A stretch of DNA of 6,991 nucleotides. Origin: an uncultured Clostridia bacterium (GTDB taxonomy: Bacteria > Bacillota > Clostridia > Oscillospirales > Ruminococcaceae). A program made the translations under genes and the position numbers. The stretch spans positions 1 through 6,991 of the forward strand of contig CALXKG010000196.1 in assembly GCA_944388825.1 (NCBI GenBank), given 5' to 3'. Shown piece after piece: positions 1 to 5,129 of the stretch. The notes beneath the pieces are model-generated. The model made no database searches and had not been told where the DNA came from. It saw nothing but the letters and a program-made list of their open reading frames with translations. Each line of letters begins with the position of its first letter. Within the stretch, counting starts at the first letter, position 1.

Positions 1-40
1 AAGCCGCCGGACGGGATTTTCCCCTTCCGGCGGCTTTTTT
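1..40 (+). terminator. Rho-independent terminator of an upstream gene outside the window
   Basis: A perfect 11-bp stem pairs 1-11 with 26-36. The loop can pair further (13-16 with 20-23), and a run of six T ends the structure at 35-40. It sits just before the next promoter, so it closes a + strand transcription unit whose gene lies left of the window. Confidence 0.9.
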
Positions 41-52
41 GCGCGAAAACAG

Positions 53-81
53 TTGCCGGGCGGGGCAGACTGTGGTATAAT
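53..81 (+). promoter_or_regulatory. Sigma-A promoter of the surface protein gene
   Basis: A -35 box TTGCCG (53-58) and a perfect -10 box TATAAT (76-81) are 17 bp apart. TG at 73-74 makes it an extended -10. The predicted leader RNA contains a small hairpin (93-97 paired with 101-105) just before the ribosome binding site GGAGAGG at 106-112, which lies 9 nt before the ATG at 122. Confidence 0.85.
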
Positions 82-121
82 AAGGGAAAACGGGCGTTTT
101 ACGCCGGAGAGGAACCAGAAA

Positions 122-229
122 ATGAAAGAACGGATGATTGCGGCGCTTTTCTGCGCCGGGCTGCTGGCGTTCGGGCCGGTTTCGGATGTAACCTCCACCT
201 TTCCGGGGGGGGGTAGCCTGTGCGCTTGA
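122..229 (+). CDS. Signal-peptide leader of the surface protein, out of frame with its body
   Basis: This 35-codon frame has everything the long body downstream lacks: a promoter, a GGAGAGG ribosome binding site 9 nt upstream, and an ATG. Its product begins MKERMIAALFCAGLLAFGPV, a basic N-terminus followed by a hydrophobic core, typical of a Sec signal peptide. The frame crosses the G9 tract (205-213) and ends at TGA 227-229. With one G fewer it would read through V-A-C-A into the body as one protein of about 620 residues, and A-C-A would be a plausible signal peptidase I site. I infer that leader and body are one gene, currently out of phase, and not a separate small peptide gene. Confidence 0.7.
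   Translation: MKERMIAALFCAGLLAFGPVSDVTSTFPGGGSLCA
205..213 (+). repeat. G9 homopolymer at the leader/body junction of the surface protein
   Basis: Nine consecutive G, the longest G run I see in the window, lie inside the coding region between the signal peptide and the mature body. The leader frame enters at phase 122 and the body frame is phase 237, so the two join if the tract is 8 or 11 G long, not at the 9 seen. Tracts of this kind can slip during replication and act as phase-variation switches. They are also a classic place for sequencing or assembly error. Confidence 0.8.
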
Positions 230-236
230 TCTGATC

Positions 237-1985
237 GTGGAAGAGGATGGCGCCGATGTTTCGGATGGAAAAATCGAGACGTTTGCGGAACTGAAAGCGG
301 CTGTCGAACAGGGCGGGGAATACACCCTGCTGGGTAATATTCGGCTTCAAGAGGATTTTACCCTTTCAGGCGTCACGCTGAAAAGCTGGACAGATTCTTC
401 TGTGTCGATTCACACAAATGGGCATACGCTGTCGATGGAAGAAGGCGTTACGCTGGACGGGGTAACGGTTGACATTCGCGGAGACGATGATCTTACGAAG
501 CGGGATATTTTCAATATGTACGGCGGCAAGATTACCGGGGTTAAGAACAACGAGGCCGTAGATTTATTGTTTGGTACGTTTAATATGTACGGCGGTGAAA
601 TTACCGGGAATCAGGGTAGTCTTGGCAGCGTTTACCTGGGCGGCTGGCGTATTGGCGGTACGTTAATAAGCAGTACGTTTAATATGTACGGTGGTACAAT
701 TTCCGGAAATACCACCAATCGCCGCTGGGGCGGCGGCGTTTATATGGCCTGCGGCACTTTCAATATGTACGGCGGCACGATTTCGAACAACACGGCCCAG
801 GTAGACAGATACGGCAACGCGGGTTGCGGCGGCGGCGTCTATGTAGAAGATGGCGTTTTCAATATGTCCGGCGGCGATATCTTGGGGAATGTGGCCGAAA
901 GCAGCCGCGGCGAAGAAGCGGATTATGAGCCGGGATATGGCGGCGGCGTCTATCTGTGTGATGAATCGTCGTTTACCATGACCGGCGGGACGATTGCCGG
1001 CAACCGTGCGGATACCGGCGCGGGCATCTTCTGCGAAAACGGTACAGACACTACGGTTACATTGTCCGGCAGCAGCCTGCGCATTGAAGACCCGGTTTTT
1101 GTACTTCCATCAGTTGGGGAGGATGGCAGCTTATGCCCGGCCCTGTTTGCAGAAAAGCTGAACCTTCCGGCAGACCATCCGGTTTTGATCGAGTTCCCGG
1201 GCTTGCTGCGCGATGAATTGGAAAATGCGGAGGATGTGCCGGAGGATATGGATCCCGTTGCCTATTACGCTTCGATCTTTTTAAACGACAGCATCGACGC
1301 CATCACGGCGGAAAACCAGCATATGTTCCGGCTGGTGTTTACCAGAGACGGCGTTGTCACCGAGCGGTACAGCCCGGTGAAAGGCGCGGACGGCAAGTGG
1401 ACCTACGGCCCGGAGATCGTCCTCGAGCCGGAAGAACCGGAAGGATCCGAACCGGACGGGGAAGAAGGACCCGTCTTCATCCCCTCCGAACCGATTGCCG
1501 ACGGCTGGCACACCTATTCGTCTGGGACGATGTATTATCAGGGCGGCAAGCGCACCCGGGGCTGGGCGGAAATCGACGGCAAGACCTTCTATTTCGACAG
1601 CACGGGGTACATGGCGGCCGGCTGGGTCGAATTTGACGAGGGCTGGCGGTATTTCGCCGAAGACGGCGGGATGGTCACCGGCTGGCTGCAACTCGGCAGC
1701 GTCTGGTACTATTTAGACCCCGGGACCGGCATCATGTATGACGATGGCCCGGCTACCATCGGCAAATCGACCTACTACTTCCACGACTGGGGCGGGATGG
1801 CGTCCGACTGGTGGTATGAAGCGGAAGACGGCTGGTACTATTTCGGCGGCAGCGGCGCGATGAAAGCCGCAAGCTGGCTCGAATGGAACGGTAACTGGTA
1901 CTACCTCACCGAGACCGGGAAGATGGCCGTCAACACCGACGTCGGCGGGTACGCCGTAAACGCGGACGGGATATGGGTAAAGTAA
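237..1985 (+). CDS. Cell-wall-bound beta-helix surface protein (body of the gene begun at 122)
   Basis: Likely an exported wall-anchored protein; ligand unknown. Residue numbers count from GTG 237, the first possible start in this frame. That GTG has no ribosome binding site, so the true start is probably ATG 122 through a frame change in the G9 tract; the frame is open back to about 192. Six units of the type FNMYGGTISGN begin at residues 92, 115, 148, 175, 208 and 246, several followed by GGGVY, as in right-handed parallel beta-helix (pectate-lyase or polymorphic-outer-membrane-like) repeats. Residues 276-396 are a non-repetitive domain I do not recognise. An acidic Pro/Glu linker (about 397-421) leads to eight units of about 20 residues (423-582) of the form GW...G.WYYF...G.M, the choline-binding-like cell-wall-binding family that holds proteins non-covalently on the Gram-positive wall. 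There is no LPXTG motif. The beta-helix half looks less GC-rich than the wall-binding half, suggesting a mosaic. Adhesin or carbohydrate-binding roles are possible. Confidence 0.85.
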   Translation: MEEDGADVSDGKIETFAELKAAVEQGGEYTLLGNIRLQEDFTLSGVTLKSWTDSSVSIHTNGHTLSMEEGVTLDGVTVDIRGDDDLTKRDIFNMYGGKITGVKNNEAVDLLFGTFNMYGGEITGNQGSLGSVYLGGWRIGGTLISSTFNMYGGTISGNTTNRRWGGGVYMACGTFNMYGGTISNNTAQVDRYGNAGCGGGVYVEDGVFNMSGGDILGNVAESSRGEEADYEPGYGGGVYLCDESSFTMTGGTIAGNRADTGAGIFCENGTDTTVTLSGSSLRIEDPVFVLPSVGEDGSLCPALFAEKLNLPADHPVLIEFPGLLRDELENAEDVPEDMDPVAYYASIFLNDSIDAITAENQHMFRLVFTRDGVVTERYSPVKGADGKWTYGPEIVLEPEEPEGSEPDGEEGPVFIPSEPIADGWHTYSSGTMYYQGGKRTRGWAEIDGKTFYFDSTGYMAAGWVEFDEGWRYFAEDGGMVTGWLQLGSVWYYLDPGTGIMYDDGPATIGKSTYYFHDWGGMASDWWYEAEDGWYYFGGSGAMKAASWLEWNGNWYYLTETGKMAVNTDVGGYAVNADGIWVK

Positions 1986-2103
1986 GGAATGAATAATGAA
2001 GAATGAAAAATGAAAAGTGAAGAATGATGGATGGAAATGCTTCGCATTTCTCCATTTATCCCAATAATATAACTTTTCGGAAGGCACGAACCTCAGCCTC
2101 CCT
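1986..2103 (+). repeat. A-rich intergenic repeat module, copy 1
   Basis: It starts directly behind the stop codon of the surface protein gene with purine-rich ATGAA/AATGA-type tandem motifs (about 1988-2032). A small hairpin follows (2034-2040 with 2044-2050, loop TTC), then a conserved block at 2072-2103 beginning ACTTTTCGGAAGGCAC. That 32-base block recurs at 6646-6677 with 3 differences. No credible gene lies here. The reverse strand reads VPSEK.YY in both copies, which is only a consequence of the repeat. Confidence 0.75.
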
Positions 2104-2260
2104 CCCCGAGGGAGGTGGCGCGGATGCGCCGGAAGGAGTGGGAAAAACAAGCGAAAGCTGTTTTTTGCAAAAAAGGTTTTGCCTGTTTGATTATTCAGCT
2201 TTGCTGAATAATCTTACTCCTTCAGTCATCTTCGATGACAGCTCCCTCGGAGAGGGAGCC
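2096..2260. repeat. Nested-hairpin inverted-repeat (MITE-like) element
   Basis: The two ends are imperfect inverted repeats of about 45 bp. The left arm has stem 2097-2104/2108-2115, stem 2117-2121/2126-2130, then GAAGGAGT (2132-2139). The right arm mirrors it with ACTCCTTC (2216-2223), stem 2225-2230/2234-2239 and stem 2241-2248/2252-2259. The centre has a hairpin with a GAAA loop (2143-2165) and a perfect 11-bp stem with loop TTT (2189-2199/2203-2213). It has no coding capacity. It is probably a non-autonomous mobile or REP-like element. Similar sequences are, from memory, common in Oscillospirales genomes. Confidence 0.75.
2143..2166 (+). terminator. Weak terminator-like hairpin inside the repeat element
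   Basis: AAAAAC (2143-2148) pairs with GTTTTT (2160-2165) and AGC (2150-2152) with GCT (2157-2159) around a GAAA loop, leaving one bulged A. The 3' side is a T run, overlapping a 14-bp palindrome of six T, GC and six A at 2161-2174. It could end transcripts from the surface protein gene, but the stem is mostly A-T and therefore weak. Confidence 0.35.
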
Positions 2261-2299
2261 TTTAGGGTGCGTGCTTACCTGTTAGGTTGTTGAATCAAC

Positions 2300-2333
2300 A
2301 AAAAGAGCTTTCCGGGTCCGGAAAGCTCTTTTT
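2300..2333. terminator. Bidirectional terminator between the surface protein and aldo/keto reductase genes
   Basis: A perfect 11-bp stem (2305-2315 with 2318-2328) is flanked by five A on the left and five T on the right, so it has a U-tract in both directions. On the minus strand it lies only a few bases past the reductase stop codon. On the + strand it ends read-through from the surface protein gene. Confidence 0.9.
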
Positions 2334-2336
2334 CGT

Positions 2337-3371
2337 TTACTGCCGTCCGCCGGCGGTCCAGACCTGTTCGGTCTTTGCCGCCTCGGGGGTATTCTGGGCT
2401 ATCACCCCGACCAGCGGGTGGGGGACATAGGCCTCTTCCAGATAGCGGGTTTCTTCCGGCGTCAGGGCCAGATCGGCCGCCTTTGCCGCCCCTTCGACAT
2501 GGTGGGGCTTGGTCGCGCCGACGACCGGGGCGGCCGCCTTGGTCAGCAGCCAGGCGAGCGCCACTTCGGTCATCGTCACCCCGCGCCGGTCCGCGATCTC
2601 GGCCACCCGGCCGATGATCACGGCGTCCTGCGCTTCGGTCGCGCCGTATTTAAGCTGCGCGTAGCTGTCCTCCTGAAGCCGCCTGGAGGTCTCGCCCGGG
2701 CGCTTGGACAGCCGCCCGCCAGCCAGCGCGCTGTAAGGGGTCATCGCGATATTGTCCTCCCGGCAGAGCCGCGCCATCTCCCGCTCTTCCTCCCGGAAGA
2801 TCAGGTTGTAGTGGCCCTGCACCGAGATAAATTTCGCAAACCCCTCTTTTTCCGCCAGCGCGTTGGCCTTTGCCAGCTGGTAGGCAAAACAGTTGGAGAT
2901 GCCGATATACCGCGCCTTCCCGGCCCTGACCACCTGGTTTAGCCCGTCCATGATCTCGTAGAGCGGGGTCGCGTAGTCCCACATATGGTAGATATACAGG
3001 TCGACGTAGTCCATCCCGAGGTTTTGGAGGCTCCGGTCGATCATCCGCCGGATGTGTTCCTGCCCCGAGACGCCGGCCTCGATCTCTTCCGGCGTGCGGG
3101 GGATGAATTTGGTCGCGAGGACGACTTCCTCCCGCCGGGCGAAGTCCCGCAGGGCCCGGCCGACATACCGTTCGCTGCTGCCGTTCTGGTAGCCGATGGC
3201 GGTGTCGAAAAAGTTGACGCCATGCGTTAGCCCGAGCTTGATGACCGCCCGGGATTCTTCCTCCCCCAGCGTCCAGCTGTGCTGGCCGGTTTTCGGGTCG
3301 CCGAAGCCCATGCAGCCCATGCAGATACGGGAGACGGTCAAATCGGAATTTCCCAGTTTTGTGTATTGCAT
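2337..3371 (-). CDS. Aldo/keto reductase family oxidoreductase
   Basis: A cytosolic NAD(P)H-dependent enzyme of the AKR superfamily, expected to reduce an aldehyde or ketone to the alcohol; the substrate cannot be told. The 344 residues fit the single (beta/alpha)8-barrel family. The catalytic tetrad is visible: Asp56 and Tyr61 in FFDTAIGY, Lys88 in VVLATKF, and His129 in DLYIYHMWD. The GATKPHHVEG segment (285-294) matches the C-terminal cofactor-phosphate-binding region. The frame is open for 14 more codons upstream, but I chose the ATG at 3371: GGAGGG (3378-3383) lies 6 nt before it, and MQYTKLGNSDLTVSR is the usual family N-terminus. The gene appears monocistronic, with its own promoter and terminator. 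It resembles the AKRs often annotated as general stress or L-glyceraldehyde 3-phosphate reductase-like proteins, but I would not assign one. Confidence 0.93.
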   Translation of the reverse strand: MQYTKLGNSDLTVSRICMGCMGFGDPKTGQHSWTLGEEESRAVIKLGLTHGVNFFDTAIGYQNGSSERYVGRALRDFARREEVVLATKFIPRTPEEIEAGVSGQEHIRRMIDRSLQNLGMDYVDLYIYHMWDYATPLYEIMDGLNQVVRAGKARYIGISNCFAYQLAKANALAEKEGFAKFISVQGHYNLIFREEEREMARLCREDNIAMTPYSALAGGRLSKRPGETSRRLQEDSYAQLKYGATEAQDAVIIGRVAEIADRRGVTMTEVALAWLLTKAAAPVVGATKPHHVEGAAKAADLALTPEETRYLEEAYVPHPLVGVIAQNTPEAAKTEQVWTAGGRQ

Positions 3372-3401
3372 ACCGATCCCTCCATGGTTCCGTTTTCCTT
3401 T

Positions 3402-3430
3402 ATTGTACCACATTCCCGCCGGCCGGTAAA
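3402..3430 (-). promoter_or_regulatory. Promoter of the aldo/keto reductase gene, with a dyad over the -35 box
   Basis: On the minus strand a -35 box TTTACC (3425-3430) and a -10 box TACAAT (3402-3407) are 17 bp apart, with an extended TG. The context TGTGGTACAATAA closely resembles that of the promoter at 53-81. An inverted repeat CCGGTA-AAA-TACCGG (3423-3437) covers the -35 box and could be an operator. Confidence 0.7.
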
Positions 3431-3472
3431 ATACCGGGTCGTTATGGCGGGGTATGCCTTCCGGTTATGGAT

Positions 3473-3517
3473 AAAAGAAAAGGCCCCCGCCGTCCTGGGG
3501 GGCGGACGGCGGGGGCC
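3473..3517 (-). terminator. Strong terminator of the small membrane protein gene
   Basis: A perfect 14-bp, almost all G-C stem (3482-3495 with 3504-3517) is followed on the minus strand by TTTTCTTTT (3473-3481). It begins 13 bases after the stop codon of the 55-residue gene and insulates the downstream reductase promoter. Confidence 0.85.
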
Positions 3518-3530
3518 GGAGGAGAGCCGC

Positions 3531-3698
3531 TTATAACAGGGAGGCCAGCAGGTTTAAAACGGCCAGCCCGCCGGCCACGGCGGCCAGGTAGATGGCAAAC
3601 CCGCGGTAACGGGATTTGCCGCCGGTCTTTTCTTTTTCCGCAGTCTTCCGGACGGCGGCGGCTGGGATCCAGCGCATCTTCGGCATATCGTACAACAT
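3531..3698 (-). CDS. Small single-span membrane protein (55 residues), function unknown
   Basis: A short reading frame I translated by hand. It starts MLYDMPKMRWIPAAA, has a charged Lys/Arg/Glu stretch (about 17-32, EKEKTGGKSRYR) and ends in one hydrophobic segment (about 33-55, FAIYLAAVAGGLAVLNLLAS). The positive charges before the segment suggest N-in, C-out topology, with the protein ending in or just beyond the membrane. AGGGAGG (3707-3713, minus strand) lies 8 nt before the ATG, and a strong terminator begins 13 bases after the TAA, so it looks like a genuine, separately terminated gene. Its base composition matches its neighbours. I do not recognise the family. A short GC dyad (3719-3733) sits just upstream of the ribosome binding site. 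No good promoter is evident; TAGAAT (3750-3755) is a possible -10 without a convincing -35. Confidence 0.72.
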   Translation of the reverse strand: MLYDMPKMRWIPAAAVRKTAEKEKTGGKSRYRGFAIYLAAVAGGLAVLNLLASLL

Positions 3699-3746
3699 CT
3701 GAACGGCCTCCCTTTCTGGCCCGCCGGGCGGGCATTTTCTTTCAGC

Positions 3747-3768
3747 TTCATTCTATCGGAAGAATGAA
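3747..3768. promoter_or_regulatory. Inverted repeat upstream of the small membrane protein gene, possible operator
   Basis: TTCATTCT (3747-3754) and AGAATGAA (3761-3768) form a perfect 8-bp dyad with a 6-base spacer. It overlaps the only -10-like motif (TAGAAT, 3750-3755, minus strand) before the small gene. It could be a protein-binding site or an RNA hairpin. The rest of 3714-3931 shows no gene or clear terminator. Confidence 0.35.
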
Positions 3769-3931
3769 AAGGGAAGCGGGTATTTTTGGTAAAAAGAAGG
3801 TAAAAATATGGCAAAATTGTGCGTCCGCCCTGCGGCGGGCCGCCGGTTTGCCCCGGAGCGGGTTGGAAAACCCCTGTATGCTTAAACCATGCGCTGAAAT
3901 GAGACGGTAGCAGAGAAATTTCAAATACGCT

Positions 3932-4459
3932 TTAGCAGTTCCAGTTTACCCAGGGCGCCGGATGCTCCGCCGCCGGCGTTTCCCTGAGCGCCGCCAGAAG
4001 GGCGCGCAGCTCTTTTTCCGCCGCCTGGTCGTATGCGGCGGGCGCGGCGGAGGTCCCCAGCGCGTCATATGCCGCGGCGGCCGCCCCGTAAAAGCAGCAG
4101 CCGAGGGAATTGCCGGGGGACGCCATCACCCCGGCGGCAGTGACAGCGGCCCTTGCCGCCGCTTCCGCCGCCGGGCCGCCGGACGCGGCCTCTTTCAGCA
4201 GGGCCCTTGCCGCCTTTACGGACGCTTTGAGGGCCGCGAGGGGGATTTCCCCGCCGGCGCACTGTTTTGCCGCCCGCAGCGCCTCTGTAAGCGCTGTCCC
4301 GTCCGGGAACGCCTTCCGGTAAACGGGCAGGTAACGGGTCTCCGCCATTTCCGCCGCCCAGCGGGCGACAGCCTGTTTGTCCCGGGCTTCGATCGCCGCC
4401 ATCAGTTCCCGGACGGCCGGGTCGTCCGGATGGCCCAGCATCTTGCGCAGTTTCGCCAT
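3932..4459 (-). CDS. Ala-rich helical protein, probable Imm-5-like putative immunity family
   Basis: A soluble 175-residue protein without signal peptide or membrane span. The pattern is an N-terminal helix pair (about 24-50, ARDKQAVARWAAEMAETRYLPVY), a ready-to-pair FPDGTALTEALRAAKQCAGGEI segment (51-72) and then long Ala-rich helices with a Gly-Cys-Cys turn near 120. This order, with a W-A-E-E/YLPVY-like start, G-E-I and repeated A-A-R-A, resembles from memory the Imm-5-like 'putative immunity protein' family, for which no biochemical role is firmly known. I chose the ATG at 4459: AAAGGAG (4469-4475) lies 9 nt before it, whereas the ATG at 4468 almost touches that site. The gene is divergent from the bPH2 operon. 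It has its own promoter and no clear terminator. It could simply be an unrelated helical protein. Confidence 0.8.
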   Translation of the reverse strand: MAKLRKMLGHPDDPAVRELMAAIEARDKQAVARWAAEMAETRYLPVYRKAFPDGTALTEALRAAKQCAGGEIPLAALKASVKAARALLKEAASGGPAAEAAARAAVTAAGVMASPGNSLGCCFYGAAAAAYDALGTSAAPAAYDQAAEKELRALLAALRETPAAEHPAPWVNWNC

Positions 4460-4468
4460 TTTTTCCAT

Positions 4469-4475
4469 CTCCTTT
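4469..4475 (-). promoter_or_regulatory. Ribosome binding site that selects the start of the Imm-5-like gene
   Basis: AAAGGAG on the minus strand is 0-1 nt from the first in-frame ATG (4466-4468) but 9 nt from the second (4457-4459). Normal spacing favours the second, which removes three residues. Confidence 0.7.
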
Positions 4476-4491
4476 GTTTTCCTGTACCGCC

Positions 4492-4521
4492 ATTATAGCA
4501 GTTTATCCCATCCCGGCGCAA
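4492..4521 (-). promoter_or_regulatory. Promoter of the Imm-5-like gene
   Basis: On the minus strand a -35 box TTGCGC (4516-4521) and a perfect -10 box TATAAT (4492-4497) are 18 bp apart. TGC before the -10 box makes it extended. It diverges from the promoter at 4569-4597, with about 47 bp between the two -35 boxes, enough room for shared regulation, though no operator is obvious. Confidence 0.75.
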
Positions 4522-4568
4522 CCCATTGCCGATAGAAATTGTTCTCCGCCCCCTCGCCAGCATCCGCC

Positions 4569-4597
4569 TTGACCCCCCGGCGGGCATTTGGTATAAT
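4569..4597 (+). promoter_or_regulatory. Promoter of the ydbS-ydbT-like operon
   Basis: A -35 box TTGACC (4569-4574) and a perfect -10 box TATAAT (4592-4597) are 17 bp apart, with an extended TG. This is a housekeeping sigma-A promoter and does not look like a sigma-W (ECF) promoter, unlike the B. subtilis operon. Confidence 0.88.
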
Positions 4598-4606
4598 GAA
4601 GACGGC

Positions 4607-4614
4607 AAAGGAGG
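4607..4614 (+). promoter_or_regulatory. Ribosome binding site that sets the ydbS-like start
   Basis: AAAGGAGG lies 8 nt before the ATG at 4623. The frame is open upstream to 4539, but earlier starts would precede the promoter -10 box and have no such site. Confidence 0.9.
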
Positions 4615-4622
4615 CGGCGCAG

Positions 4623-5129
4623 ATGAAAAAGAAAAAGAAAAGCACCCTTTCCGCCGCCCCGCTCCCCGAAGGGCAGCCGATCCTCTCGGGGAACATTTCC
4701 CGCTGGGCGGGGGTGGTGCTGGGCGGGGGGCTGACGCTGGGGACAGCCGCCTTTATCCTGCTGGTCCTGCTGCTGAATAAGCGGTTCCCGCTGCCGGCGG
4801 CGGCCCTCTGCGGCGGGGCGGCGGGGGTCTGGGCGGCGGCCGGCCTTTACCTTCCCTTTTACTGCCGCAGCTGCCGCTTTACCCTGGGGGAAGGGTATAT
4901 CGAGTTTACCTGCGGGATCTTTTTCCAGCTCCGGCGGCGGATGCGGCTGGGGGCGGTGACCGCCTTAAGCGAGCTGCGCACCCCTTTTTCCAGCCTGACC
5001 GGCACCCGCACCCTCCACCTGTCGGCGATGGGCGGGGGGCTGGTGCTGCCGATGCTGCGGCGGGCGGACGCCGAGACGGTCGAGGGGTATATCCTCCTCA
5101 AAATGGGAAAGGCGGGGGACTATGCCTGA
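4623..5129 (+). CDS. ydbS: YdbS-like membrane protein with one bacterial PH (bPH2) domain
   Basis: A 168-residue inner-membrane protein. The N-terminus is a Lys run (residues 2-6). Two membrane spans lie at about 28-51 and 57-79, and a cytoplasmic bPH2 domain (PF03703-type) fills about 80-160, with the usual CRFTLGEGYIEFTCGIF and RRRMRLGAVTALSEL start strands. Size and layout match B. subtilis YdbS (about 160 residues). In B. subtilis ydbS-ydbT is in the sigma-W regulon and contributes to resistance to antimicrobial compounds made by related bacilli; the mechanism is unresolved. The stop codon overlaps the start of the next gene by 8 nt, so the two are translationally coupled. The exact role here is inference from the family. 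Confidence 0.85.
   Translation: MKKKKKSTLSAAPLPEGQPILSGNISRWAGVVLGGGLTLGTAAFILLVLLLNKRFPLPAAALCGGAAGVWAAAGLYLPFYCRSCRFTLGEGYIEFTCGIFFQLRRRMRLGAVTALSELRTPFSSLTGTRTLHLSAMGGGLVLPMLRRADAETVEGYILLKMGKAGDYA

Noticed and set aside
1986..2032. Tandem AATGAA-like units as a CRISPR array or origin iterons
   Set aside because: Units are short, irregular and without spacers; no cas or replication gene is nearby, and the same tract recurs at 6568 as an interspersed repeat.
2024..2293. Open frame across the repeat region on the + strand
   Set aside because: It lies wholly in the repeat module and hairpin element, has no ribosome binding site, and its codons only reflect the repeat.
3750..3778. Full promoter for the small membrane protein gene
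   Set aside because: Only a -10-like TAGAAT is present; at 16-18 bp spacing no hexamer resembles TTGACA, so it is mentioned in the gene entry but not listed as a promoter.
3359..3910. 183-codon + strand frame across the reductase promoter and small gene
   Set aside because: It crosses a strong terminator stem and a promoter, is Arg/Gly-rich, has no ribosome binding site, and the opposite strand has better gene signals.
3962..4498. 178-codon + strand frame opposite the Imm-5-like gene
   Set aside because: Mirror frame with an Arg/Gly-rich low-complexity product; the minus-strand gene has promoter, RBS and sensible helical composition.
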